A stretch of 9,830 bases of DNA, from the NCBI GenBank assembly GCA_937891875.1, contig CALATR010000380.1, forward strand, positions 1-9,830, in the 5' to 3' direction. Source of the stretch: an uncultured Pseudomonadota bacterium (lineage in GTDB: Bacteria; Myxococcota_A; UBA796; GCA-2862545). Both the position numbers and the translations under genes were made by a program. The notes beneath the pieces were generated by a model. The model did no database searches. It was not told the DNA's origin and worked only from the letters and a program-made list of their open reading frames with translations. How positions within the stretch are numbered: position 1 is the stretch's first letter; every line of letters starts with the position of its first letter. Below, in pieces: positions 1 to 6,832 of this stretch.

Positions 1-1
1 A

Positions 2-661
2 AACGGTACCCGAAGGATCGATCCGGCATGCTCCGCTGCGCGTCGAGTACACTCCGGCAGGCTTTGCAAGAAAGGCGGCTGCCTGGCTGGTCAGGGGCAT
101 GATCGGGCACAACGAACGAGGACAAGGAGGCCCCCACTTTTTTGTGAGTGTGAGCGAGGAGAGCGGCACCGTCGACGAGTTCCGTGTGGGCAGTCGTCGG
201 GTGGTCACACGAGGCCCGAGCCTCTGCCTCTGGCGCGCGCCAACCGACAACGATGAGGGCGAGGCGCTGCGCACGGTGACGCGGCCGACGAAGTCGCCAG
301 CGGTCACGGGCTTGAACGCGACGGTGAAGGTCGCGGTCTCGGAGGGGCCCAGGAGGACCTCGTCGAGGTTGGCGACGGTGAAGACGCCCTCGGGAGCGCT
401 GCCGCCCAGCTCGATGGAGTCGATCTCCAGCGTGCCCTCGCAGGTGTTGGAGATGGTGACGACCCGCTCCTCGGGGGTGAAGTCATCATCCGCGATGGAG
501 ACCGGCTCGAACTGGATCCGGCGGGGGTTGATGTCGATGCAGGCGTTGAGCTGGTCGACCAGGGGCTCCTTGGTGGGGGGACCCTCGGTGAAGCCGTAGT
601 CCTGGCAGCCGACGGCGCCGAGGAGAGCTGCAGGCAGCAGGAGTGCGAGCGAGCGGTTCAT
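2..661 (-). CDS. Lipoprotein with Ig-like (choice-of-anchor D type) domain, 3' part replaced
   Basis: An ATG at 661 follows a GGAGG five bases upstream. The product opens with a lipoprotein signal peptide: MNRSLALLLPAALLGAVGC, with Cys19 as the probable lipidated residue, then QDYGF. Residues 40-132 look like one Ig-like beta domain of the ASH/choice-of-anchor D kind (RVVTISNTCEGTLEIDSIEL, then LGPSETATFTVAFKPVTAGD, then VGRVTVRS). Cys41 and Cys74 could form a disulfide. In this family the domain closes with a strand such as 'DDPxxPxVxVPLxGxG', which is missing: after Ser132 (codon 266-268) the frame stays open to the left edge but reads the antisense of a beta-galactosidase fragment. Real sequence therefore probably ends near 266 and the remainder is non-homologous. 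It lies 166 bases downstream of metG in the same direction, with its own candidate promoter. The role is unknown, presumably a periplasmic or outer-membrane-attached protein. Confidence 0.7.
   Translation of the reverse strand, partial: MNRSLALLLPAALLGAVGCQDYGFTEGPPTKEPLVDQLNACIDINPRRIQFEPVSIADDDFTPEERVVTISNTCEGTLEIDSIELGGSAPEGVFTVANLDEVLLGPSETATFTVAFKPVTAGDFVGRVTVRSASPSSLSVGARQRQRLGPRVTTRRLPTRNSSTVPLSSLTLTKKWGPPCPRSLCPIMPLTSQAAAFLAKPAGVYSTRSGACRIDPSGTV
3..260 (+). pseudogene. Beta-galactosidase (GH2, LacZ family) fragment, C-terminus lost
   Basis: The plus-strand frame is open from position 3 and carries, at about 213-260, the block GPSLCLWRAPTDNDEG. This matches the strongly conserved GPRLNxWRAPTDNDxG segment at the start of the C-terminal 'small chain' domain of LacZ-type GH2 beta-galactosidases. 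The preceding stretch, about 141-212 (FFVSVSEESGTVDEF, then GSRRVV), fits the beta-strands that lead into that block. The first 100 bases are less convincing as LacZ. LacZ proteins continue for some 200 or more residues after this motif, but here the frame runs after 260 into sequence that belongs to the antisense of the minus-strand lipoprotein gene. The fragment therefore lacks its C-terminal domain and also runs off the left edge. A hand count gives about 65% GC over 1-240, below the neighbours. It is either a pseudogene remnant or one side of a misassembly. Confidence 0.7.
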
Positions 662-747
662 GGAATCCTCCATCCAAGATGCGGGGGGAACTGGAAGCGT
701 GGTGTCTCTGACCCATGATCGGGTCTTCGGCGTCATCTACGGCAGCC

Positions 748-776
748 AGGGTACAGGTGTGACACCCGGTCTTCAA
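748..776 (-). promoter_or_regulatory. Candidate sigma70-like promoter of the lipoprotein gene, with a dyad in the spacer
   Basis: On the minus strand, TTGAAG (771-776) and TACCCT (748-753) are separated by exactly 17 bases, and a run of seven A residues (778-784) lies just upstream like an UP element. The predicted transcript would start near 741, about 80 bases before the ATG at 661. A perfect 5+1+5 dyad, GGTGTgACACC (756-766), fills the spacer, the usual place for a repressor operator. The -10 match is weak (3 of 6), so this is a candidate only. The rest of the 662-827 gap between metG and the lipoprotein gene shows nothing else clear. Confidence 0.3.
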
Positions 777-827
777 CTTTTTTTGTGCCGTCCTGTAATG
801 GCGCTCGAAGCGTCAGGATCGGGATCG

Positions 828-2825
828 TCACCGAACGACCTCGCCCGGATCCGCCGACACGCTGACCAGATCCACCACCTGTTCGTCCCCTGCAGCCAGG
901 ATCATGCCCTGGCTCTCGATGCCCCGCAGCGGGCGCGGTGCCAGGTTGGCGACGACCACGACCTTGCGCCCGACCAGCTCGTCCGGGGCGAAGCGGCTGG
1001 CCAGTCCGGCGACGATCTGGCGCGGGCTGGACTCGCCGAGATCGACCTTCAGCACGAGGAGCCGATCCGCCTGGGGATGCACCTCTGCAGACAGCACCTC
1101 GCCGACCCGCAGGTCCAGCTTGGTGAAGTCGTCGAACGCGATCTGCGCGGCCGGCTGGGGGCGGCCCTTGCCCTTCTTGGACTTCTTCTGCTTCTTCTTG
1201 GAGACGGGCTCGGCCTCGGCGTCCGCAGCGAACAGCGCGGCGATGGACGCCGGGAGCTCCTTGATCCGCGGGAACAGCGGATCGCCGGGGTCGACGTCGG
1301 ACCCCACGACGAGATCGTCCAGCGACAGCTCGCCCTGGCCCGCGCGCTCGGGCAGGCCGATGAGGGTGTCCGCACCCTGACCGGGGGTCCGGCCGAGCTT
1401 GTCGAGGAGCTCGGCGGCCTTGCCGGGCATCACCGGCAGCAGGCAGCACGCGGCGACGTGGCAGACCTCGAGCACCATGCGCAGGACCGTGCCCAGACGC
1501 TCGGTGTCGCCCTTCTTGTTGAGGGCCCACGGCTCGGTGGAGTCGATGTACTTGTTGCCGGCGCTGATCAGCTCCGACAGGGCCGCGAGGCCGGTGTGGA
1601 AGTCCATCTCGTCGAAGGCGCGGGCGAGGCGCAGCACGCTGACCCCGGCCTGCTCGCGCAGGCCGTCCTCCAGGTCGCTGACCGGGCCCAGGGCAGGCAC
1701 GGTGCCGCCCAGCCAGTTGCGGGTCATCGACAGGCCGCGGTGGGCCAGGTTGCCGATGTCGTTGGCCAGGTCGGCGTTGTAGCGAGTCAGGAAGCCCTCG
1801 TACGAGAACGAGCCGTCCCCGCCCAGCGACTTCTCCCGGAGGAAGAAGTAGCGGGTCGCGTCGGCGCCGAACTCGTCCACCAGCAGGGACACGTCGATGG
1901 CATTGCCCTTGGACTTGCTGATCTTGTGGCCCTCGGTGCTGGTCCACCAGCCGTGGACCATCAGGGCGTCGGGCAGCTCCACGCCCAGCGCCATCAGCAT
2001 GGTCGACCAGTAGACCGCATGGGTGGTGAGGATGTCCTTGCCCAGCAGCTGATAGGTGGCGGGCCACCAGCGCTTCCAGTCGCCGGCCTGGTCCGCGTCC
2101 GGGTGGTAGCCGATGCCGGTCAGGTAGTTCAGGAGCGCGTCGAACCAGACGTAGCAGACGTAGTCGCTGTCGAACGGGAGCTCGATGCCCCAGCTCATGC
2201 GGCTCTTCGGCCGGCTGATGCACAGGTCGCCGAGCGGCTGGCGCAGGAAGCCCAGCACCTCGTTCCGGCGAGACTCCGGCTGGATGTAATCGGGGTTTGC
2301 ATCGATGTGATCGAGCAGCCGCTGCTGGTAGGCGCTCATCTTGAACCAGTAGTTGGACTCGGTCAGGCGCTGCAGCTCCGACGGGTCGAACTTGCCGGCC
2401 TCGACGTCCTTGTCGGTGACGAAGATCTCGTCGCCGACGTGGTACCAGCCTTCGTAGTCCCGCTTCTCGACCAGGCCGTCGTCCCAGATCTTCTGGAGCA
2501 CGGCGCTGACCCGGCTGGTGTGGTCATCCTCGGTCGTGCGGATGAACCGGTCGTAGTGGATGTCGAGGCGCTCCCACATGTGCTTCCAGTGCACGACCAG
2601 GTCGTCCACGTGCTCCTGGGCGGTCAGACCACGGCCCTCCGCGGTCTGCAGCACCTTCTGCCCGTGCTCGTCCGTGCCGGTGAGGAAGAAGACTGAACGG
2701 CCCATCAGGCGGTGCCAGCGGGCGTAGCCGTCCGCGGCGATGGTCGTGTAGGCGTGCCCGATGTGGGGCAGGCCGTTCACGTAGTAGATGGGCGTGGTGA
2801 CGTAGATCGTGTCCTGGTTGCCCAC
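828..2825 (-). CDS. metG: Methionine--tRNA ligase with C-terminal tRNA-binding domain
   Basis: This class I aminoacyl-tRNA synthetase charges tRNA-Met with methionine using ATP, in the cytoplasm. The 665-residue product has the full catalytic fold: YYVNGLPHIGHAYTTIAAD with HIGH at 21-24, FFLTGTDEHGQK at 46-57, YVWFDALLNYLTG at 225-237, and the KMSKS loop as KISKS at 301-305. An anticodon-binding helical domain covers about 345-480 (NADLANDIGNLAHR). A lysine-rich linker (543-554) leads to an EMAP/Trbp111-like OB-fold tRNA-binding domain at 563-665 (DLRVGEVLSAEVHPQADRLL; LRGIESQGMILA), which is often fused in bacterial MetRS. The insertion at 124-142 (GWYHVGDEIFVTDKD) lacks the cysteines of the zinc knuckle, so this is a cysteine-less subtype. 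The start is GTG at 2825 behind AGGAGG with four bases between. It is divergent from the gene at 2912. Confidence 0.97.
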   Translation of the reverse strand: MGNQDTIYVTTPIYYVNGLPHIGHAYTTIAADGYARWHRLMGRSVFFLTGTDEHGQKVLQTAEGRGLTAQEHVDDLVVHWKHMWERLDIHYDRFIRTTEDDHTSRVSAVLQKIWDDGLVEKRDYEGWYHVGDEIFVTDKDVEAGKFDPSELQRLTESNYWFKMSAYQQRLLDHIDANPDYIQPESRRNEVLGFLRQPLGDLCISRPKSRMSWGIELPFDSDYVCYVWFDALLNYLTGIGYHPDADQAGDWKRWWPATYQLLGKDILTTHAVYWSTMLMALGVELPDALMVHGWWTSTEGHKISKSKGNAIDVSLLVDEFGADATRYFFLREKSLGGDGSFSYEGFLTRYNADLANDIGNLAHRGLSMTRNWLGGTVPALGPVSDLEDGLREQAGVSVLRLARAFDEMDFHTGLAALSELISAGNKYIDSTEPWALNKKGDTERLGTVLRMVLEVCHVAACCLLPVMPGKAAELLDKLGRTPGQGADTLIGLPERAGQGELSLDDLVVGSDVDPGDPLFPRIKELPASIAALFAADAEAEPVSKKKQKKSKKGKGRPQPAAQIAFDDFTKLDLRVGEVLSAEVHPQADRLLVLKVDLGESSPRQIVAGLASRFAPDELVGRKVVVVANLAPRPLRGIESQGMILAAGDEQVVDLVSVSADPGEVVR

Positions 2826-2911
2826 GGTGCCTCCTGGGGCCGGGTTCGTATCCGCCAGGCTGACCGCTGCAAGCGTTGCCGCAGCCCGAAGGAGGGTTAG
2901 CTGGCGACCCC
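2826..2911. promoter_or_regulatory. Divergent intergenic region between metG and the 2912 gene
   Basis: These 86 bases must hold the start signals of both genes. For metG, AGGAGG is four bases before the GTG, and a weak promoter-like pair can be drawn on the minus strand: TTGCAG (2867-2872) and TACGAA (2845-2850), 16 bases apart. For the plus gene, AAGGAGGG (2889-2896) lies 15 bases before the ATG at 2912. No T-box or other leader structure is evident. The promoter reading is weak. Confidence 0.3.
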
Positions 2912-3781
2912 ATGTTCCACGCCCTCGGCTACAGCCAGACTGACTTCGACGCCGCCCGTCCCGGACGCCTCTGCCGCGGCCGGGAACGGTGGATCGAGCC
3001 CTATGATCTCGATGAGGACGCTCCCATGCAGCGTCTGGTCATCACGGGATCCCAGTTCACGGACGACTCGGCCCGGGATGCCCTGCGCGGCCTGCCCTAC
3101 TCCAGCGTGCCCATCGCGGCGCTGATCGCGGCCCTGTTTCCGCGAAAGCCGATGCTCGCCTTCATGGAGGACGGTCATCCCGCGGACATCCCCGATGAGG
3201 CCGACGGGGTCGAGGTCTACCTTGGTCACCGCGCTGGCGGTCTGGTCGAGGAGCCGATGGTCCGCTGGCACAAGGTCGTGTCCGGCGTGCGGGACCTGCG
3301 CGCGCTGCTCGGCGAGGATGCAGAGGGAGACCCGGTCCGCGGCTTCGCCGTGCTCAACGATGCGGCCGACGTGGACGAGGACCTGATCCAGCGCCTGTTC
3401 CTCTTCGTGGGCATGTCCACCCTGGACAGCCCGCCCGCGCGCTACCAGCCCTCCGCCCTGCCCGAGGTGCTCGAGCGGGTGAAGGCCGTGATCGTGATCC
3501 ACCGGGACAAGCACGGCCCGGCGCTGGGTGTGTACAGCCTGGAGCCGATCAAGACCGAGGGTCGGCTCGAGCCGCTGTGCGAAAAGCACGACAGCCTGCT
3601 CGTGCGGTTCGCGATCCCGCCGATGCTGGCCCGCTGGGACCGGGCCCTGGCCGAGCTCCGCGAGGAGTGGATGGCGACCCGGGAGGATGAGTTCCCGGTG
3701 CCCCCGGCCCCCGAGCCGTCGACCTGGGAGCCGCGGCGTCGTCGCAAGAAGCGCAGGAAGAACGTCGACGACGAAGAGTAG
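2912..3781 (+). CDS. Hypothetical protein, 289 aa, basic C-terminal tail
   Basis: I do not recognise a family. The product is soluble, without a signal peptide or membrane segment, and begins MFHALGYSQTDFDAARPGRL. The middle looks like a mixed alpha/beta fold: RLVITGSQFTDDSARDALRG (41-60), PIAALIAALFPRKPMLAFME (67-86), VRGFAVLNDAADVDEDLIQR (142-161), then LERVKAVIVIHRDKHGPALG (187-206). Residues 226-257 form a charged helix with several Trp and Arg (ARWDRALAELREEWMATRE). A Pro-rich linker (261-273) leads to a strongly basic tail at 275-283 (RRRRKKRRK) and an acidic end (DDEE), which suggests nucleic-acid or RNP contact, though this is inference. The frame can be extended to a TTG at 2876, but ATG 2912 is preferred because a purine-rich AAGGAGGG lies upstream, although 15 bases is a long spacing. 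It is divergent from metG and convergent with the next gene. The low shadow-like content in other frames and biased codons support real coding. Confidence 0.8.
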   Translation: MFHALGYSQTDFDAARPGRLCRGRERWIEPYDLDEDAPMQRLVITGSQFTDDSARDALRGLPYSSVPIAALIAALFPRKPMLAFMEDGHPADIPDEADGVEVYLGHRAGGLVEEPMVRWHKVVSGVRDLRALLGEDAEGDPVRGFAVLNDAADVDEDLIQRLFLFVGMSTLDSPPARYQPSALPEVLERVKAVIVIHRDKHGPALGVYSLEPIKTEGRLEPLCEKHDSLLVRFAIPPMLARWDRALAELREEWMATREDEFPVPPAPEPSTWEPRRRRKKRRKNVDDEE

Positions 3782-3818
3782 TCGCCCCCGCCTTCGGCCC
3801 GAGCACGGCGACCCGAGC

Positions 3819-3844
3819 GCCTCCGGCCCGACAAGGGCGGAGGC
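3819..3844. terminator. Hairpin between convergent genes, probable terminator
   Basis: GCCTCC-g-GCCC, loop GACAA, GGGC-GGAGGC forms a ten-pair stem with one bulged G. It ends four bases from the stop codon of the minus-strand gene (848 end at 3848) and lies between two convergent genes. No U-tract follows on either strand, so it is not a classical intrinsic terminator. A second weaker pairing, GTCGCC (3781-3786) with GGCGAC (3807-3812), lies just after the plus gene's stop. Confidence 0.45.
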
Positions 3845-3847
3845 AGA

Positions 3848-6058
3848 TCAACGCTTGCGAAGCTGCCAGGCCTCGTAGATCTTGCCAGCACCGAGGCGGG
3901 CCTTGCCGTCGACTCGGGTGCCGCTGACCGTGCCGCGGAAGATGATCGACTCGTCGTTGGCGCCGCGCAGGTACACCGACTCCTTGATGTCGTTGTACCG
4001 GCCGGTCACCTCGTACGGCAGGCCGCCGACGGTGATGGTGCCGGTGATGTCCTCACCGCGCTGGGTGAGGTCGGCGATGCACGCAACCGAGCCGACGGAG
4101 CCAGTCCAGGCACCACCCATCGTGGCCTTGGGCGCGGGGGGCGTCGGGTCACTGCCGCCGTCGGCCGTCGCGTCGCCGCCGGTGGTGTCGCCACTGCCGT
4201 CGGTCGTGGTGTCTCCGCCGCCGTCCGTCGTCGTGTCCCCACCGCCGTCGGTGGTCGCGTCGGAGCCCGTCGTGTCGGTGGTCGTCGCGGGATCCTCCTG
4301 GGTGTCGCCGCCCGTGGTGGTGCCGCCGGTCCCGGTCCTGGTGCCGCCGGTCTCGGTCTTGGTGCCGCCGGTCTCGGTCTTGGTGCCGCCGGTCTCGGTC
4401 TTGGTGCCGCCCGTGGTCTGGCCCTTGGTCGACGAGCCCGTGGTGGACCCGGTCGTCGTGTTCTTGGGGTCCTTCTGGGTGCTGCCGGTGGTGGTGCCGC
4501 CGTCGGTGGTCCCGGCGGCGTCCGTCGTGCCGCTGTCGCCGGTGGTCCCGTCGCCGGTGCCATCCTGGGTGGTGCCGTCGGTCGTGCCGTCTGCGGTCGA
4601 GTCCGCGGTGGTGCCGTCGGTCGTGCCGTCCTGTCCGGTGGTGTCCACAGGGACGGGCTTGAGCAGGCCGGTGGCCGGGCCGGTGTCCGTGGTGACGGGC
4701 TCCGGCGTTCCCAGGAACGGATTGGCGAGGAAGCCTGCGCTGATCCCGACGACCCAGAAGCTGATGATGATGACCAGCAGCAGCACCGGCACCAGGTAGA
4801 CCCAGACGGGGAAGCGGTGGGGGCGCTTGGCGATGGACGGCTGCTGGGCGGGTCCGCCGCGGCGGACGTTGCCGCGCAGGCTGCCGAGGATGTCGTCCCC
4901 GCCGCCGCTGCCGGGATCTCCGCTGCGGGAGAGGGCGCTGGTGGGGGTGCGCACCGGCATCGGCGTGCGGACCTGACCACCGTGGGCGAGCTCGGACTCG
5001 TAGACGACCTCGGCGGTGCCGTAGTGGTCGTTGTTGCGCAGGAAGTGGGTCTGGCCCGTGATGCGCACGTCGTAGCCGTCCCCACCAGGCGTGGGCGTGG
5101 TCACGCGACGGCGCCCCGTGCCCGGGGTCGCGCCGGGCGGGGTGTAGGTGGGCACGGGCGAGCTGCTGCGTACGCTGGGCGCTCCGGCCGGAGTCGGCGT
5201 GCGCGGCCGGGCCTCGTTCCAGCGGTCGGAGTCGTTCGGCGGTGCACCTGCGCTGGGCGTGGTGGCCCGGTGCAGGAGCGGAGGCGAAGGAGTGCCGGGA
5301 CGACGCCGCTTCTCGCCAATACGGCCCAGGTGCGGCACCGGGCTGTTTCGACGAGCGCGCTCGAGCAGGGGGGACGGCGATCGTGCGCCCGTGATCGGTG
5401 TCGTGGGCGGTGAGGTCACCCGCCCCTGGCTGGTCGGCGTCGGGGTACGGGGACGCTGGGTGACCGCCGGCCGGATCGAGCGCGAGCGACCGGTGGGCGC
5501 GGTGGCGAGCCGGTCGAAGGAGTCGTCCTCGTCGTCGTCCTCTTCCTCGAAGTCGTCGAGCGTGGTGGCCGCAGCGTGGGCCGCGGCCGCGCGGGTCGAG
5601 GGGCTCGGCTGGCGCGGGGCGGGGCGCGGCGGGACCGGACCGGAGTCGAACGCCGTCACCGGGCGGGTGCCCGACTTGGGGTGGTTCTGGTCGATGGGTC
5701 CTGGATCCGACGGGTCGCCCAGGATCGCATCCAGGTCGATGGACTCGTTGGCGCTGCTGGACGCGTACAGCCCGACGTGACCGGACGTGTGGTCGTCGTC
5801 GTCACCGCCGAACTCGATCCACTCGTCCTCGACGACCTCGGCCGTGGAGGTGGCCAGGTGGGAGCGCAGCGCGTCGCCGTTCTGCAGGAGGAATGCAGCC
5901 TCGAACGCATGCTCTGGTGAACTCTGAGACCGTGCGGCCCACAGCAGCTTGCGCTCCAGGGCCTGCTCGTTGGTCTCCCCCGAGGCGGGCTCGAGGTAGT
6001 CCACGAGGCGCGTGCGGTGCACGGTCTGCAGGAATCGATTGAGATCCTCCTGCTGCAT
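3848..6058 (-). CDS. Large single-pass membrane protein with TPxP-rich and Thr/Gly/Asp-rich disordered regions
   Basis: Start chosen at ATG 6058 (736 aa), nine bases after a GGAG. An ATG at 6097 in the same frame would place the ribosome site inside a hairpin (6100-6121). Numbering from 6058: residues 1-68 form a short helical domain (QQEDLNRFLQTVHRTRLVDY; ALERKLLWAARSQ; FEAAFLLQNGDALRSHL); 75-180 are acidic, ending in EEEDDDEDD; about 190-400 are Pro/Ser/Thr/Arg-rich with recurrent TPxP motifs (RPRTPTP twice, RPGTPSP, VTTPTP, VRTPMPVRTP); about 417-443 are one membrane segment (VWVYLVPVLLLVIIISFWVV) after the basic stretch KRPHR; 474-637 are a Thr/Gly/Asp-rich linker with tandem repeats; 647-736 are a compact beta-rich domain (GGAWTGSVGSVACIADLTQR; GTITVGGLPYEVTGRYND). 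Positive-inside topology puts the N-terminal half in the cytoplasm and the beta domain outside. No family is recognised. It follows aat by 69 bases and is probably the last gene of that run. The TPxP sites could be kinase targets, which is inference. Confidence 0.85.
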   Translation of the reverse strand: MQQEDLNRFLQTVHRTRLVDYLEPASGETNEQALERKLLWAARSQSSPEHAFEAAFLLQNGDALRSHLATSTAEVVEDEWIEFGGDDDDHTSGHVGLYASSSANESIDLDAILGDPSDPGPIDQNHPKSGTRPVTAFDSGPVPPRPAPRQPSPSTRAAAAHAAATTLDDFEEEDDDEDDSFDRLATAPTGRSRSIRPAVTQRPRTPTPTSQGRVTSPPTTPITGARSPSPLLERARRNSPVPHLGRIGEKRRRPGTPSPPLLHRATTPSAGAPPNDSDRWNEARPRTPTPAGAPSVRSSSPVPTYTPPGATPGTGRRRVTTPTPGGDGYDVRITGQTHFLRNNDHYGTAEVVYESELAHGGQVRTPMPVRTPTSALSRSGDPGSGGGDDILGSLRGNVRRGGPAQQPSIAKRPHRFPVWVYLVPVLLLVIIISFWVVGISAGFLANPFLGTPEPVTTDTGPATGLLKPVPVDTTGQDGTTDGTTADSTADGTTDGTTQDGTGDGTTGDSGTTDAAGTTDGGTTTGSTQKDPKNTTTGSTTGSSTKGQTTGGTKTETGGTKTETGGTKTETGGTRTGTGGTTTGGDTQEDPATTTDTTGSDATTDGGGDTTTDGGGDTTTDGSGDTTGGDATADGGSDPTPPAPKATMGGAWTGSVGSVACIADLTQRGEDITGTITVGGLPYEVTGRYNDIKESVYLRGANDESIIFRGTVSGTRVDGKARLGAGKIYEAWQLRKR
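4190..4261 (-). repeat. 24-bp coding tandem repeat, three units
   Basis: Three consecutive 24-base units in the minus-strand gene encode DATTDGGG, DTTTDGGG and DTTTDGSG. They diverge mainly at third codon positions, so selection or drift has acted since duplication. They are part of the extracytoplasmic low-complexity linker. Confidence 0.8.
4319..4402 (-). repeat. 21-bp coding tandem repeat, four units
   Basis: Units of 21 bases lie at 4319-4339, 4340-4360, 4361-4381 and 4382-4402. The last three are identical on the plus strand (GGTGCCGCCGGTCTCGGTCT plus T); the first differs at two positions, and a degenerate fifth copy follows at 4403-4423. They encode repeated TETGGTK. Perfect identity of three units indicates recent slippage expansion, so the copy number may vary between strains. 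Confidence 0.9.
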
Positions 6059-6099
6059 TGCGGCTGGCTCCTGCCGGACGTGGGCGACTGCGAGCATAA

Positions 6100-6121
6100 C
6101 AGCAGCCGGAGTCGGCTGCTG
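6100..6121 (-). terminator. Perfect 9-bp hairpin after aat
   Basis: CAGCAGCCG, loop GAGT, CGGCTGCTG: nine uninterrupted pairs with a four-base loop. It begins six bases after the aat stop codon and ends 41 bases before the preferred start of the next gene. No U-tract follows, so it may attenuate or mark an RNA end rather than terminate fully. Confidence 0.4.
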
Positions 6122-6127
6122 ATGGGG

Positions 6128-6832
6128 TCAGGGTGAGTCGAACCGCCACGGTCCGGGACGGTGCTGCTGGCCCACCAGGTGGGCACATCGGCTCAGGAAC
6201 TCGGCCCTGGAGATCTCGTGTGCGCCGAAGCGAGCGAGGTGATCGGTGTACATCTGGCAGTCGATCATGGGGAAGCCCCAGGCGTCGAGCTGCTGAACCA
6301 GGCGAACGAACGCAATCTTCGACGCGTCGGGGGCCTTGGCGAACATGGACTCCCCGAAGAACATCCGGCCGGATGCAACGCCGTAGAGTCCGCCTACAAG
6401 GGTGCCTTCTGCGTCCCAGGCCTCGACGGAGTGGGCGAAGCCGAGGGCGTGCAGCTGGTCATACGCCGCCACCATGCCGTCGGTGATCCAGGTGCCGTCC
6501 TGACCGGGGCGCGGGACCGAGGCGCAGGCGACGATGACATCGTGGAACGCGGTGTCGAGGGTGACTCGAAACGGTTCTTGCCGGATCCGCTTACGCAGGC
6601 TGCGGTTCACACGGAGGTCAGCGACGTCCAGGATCATGCGAGGATCGGGGGACCACCAGAGGATCGGCTGGCCTGGTCCGAACCAGGGGAAGATCCCCAT
6701 CTGGTAAGCGGTGAGCAAGCGTTCCGCGGACAGATCCCCCCCGACAGCCAGCAGCCCGCTCGCGTCGGCGCGGCGTGGATCGGGGAAGCGGGGGTCGCGG
6801 GGCAGTTGGTAGATCGGCATGCGGCCGATCAC
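6128..6832 (-). CDS. aat: Leucyl/phenylalanyl-tRNA--protein transferase
   Basis: Aat transfers Leu or Phe from charged tRNA to the N-terminal Arg, Lys or Met of proteins, making them substrates of ClpS/ClpAP in the bacterial N-degron pathway. The 234 residues equal the usual family length. Family blocks in order: GLLAVGGDLSAERLLTAYQM (26-45) with GIFPWF; ILWWSPDPRMIL (57-68); GTWITDGMVAAY (113-124); HSVEAWD (134-140); LVGGLYGVASGRMFFGESMF (145-164); ASKIAFVRL (170-178); MIDCQM (189-194); HLARFGAHEISRAEFL (198-213). Glu161 in GESMF and Asp191/Gln193 in DCQM align with the catalytic residues described for the E. coli enzyme. The start is taken as GTG 6832 because it overlaps the TGA of the upstream lipoprotein as GTGA, implying translational coupling. 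ATG 6820 (MPIYQLP) is the alternative and begins closer to the usual family N-terminus. Confidence 0.96.
   Translation of the reverse strand: MIGRMPIYQLPRDPRFPDPRRADASGLLAVGGDLSAERLLTAYQMGIFPWFGPGQPILWWSPDPRMILDVADLRVNRSLRKRIRQEPFRVTLDTAFHDVIVACASVPRPGQDGTWITDGMVAAYDQLHALGFAHSVEAWDAEGTLVGGLYGVASGRMFFGESMFAKAPDASKIAFVRLVQQLDAWGFPMIDCQMYTDHLARFGAHEISRAEFLSRCAHLVGQQHRPGPWRFDSP

Noticed and set aside
756..790. Plus-strand intrinsic terminator made of GGTGTGACACC plus T7
   Set aside because: The stem would be only four or five pairs with almost no loop, lies 11 bases from the T run, and no plus-strand gene upstream needs it.
660..2696. Open frame of 678 codons on the plus strand opposite metG
   Set aside because: It is the antisense of a clearly conserved MetRS and shows Gln/Val/Ala/Gly-rich shadow composition. 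High GC makes long antisense frames common.
4190..4402. CRISPR-like array
   Set aside because: The units are contiguous, with no spacers, in frame and within a coding sequence.
3882..4799. Plus-strand Val/Pro/Ser-rich frame with VPPVSVL repeats
   Set aside because: It is the antisense reading of the Thr/Gly/Asp repeat stalk. The minus frame has a membrane segment, a terminal beta domain and a proper start.
4006..5085. Minus-strand Pro/Arg/Ala-rich frame overlapping the membrane-protein gene
   Set aside because: It is a shifted-frame shadow of the same low-complexity DNA, with no domain or start signal.
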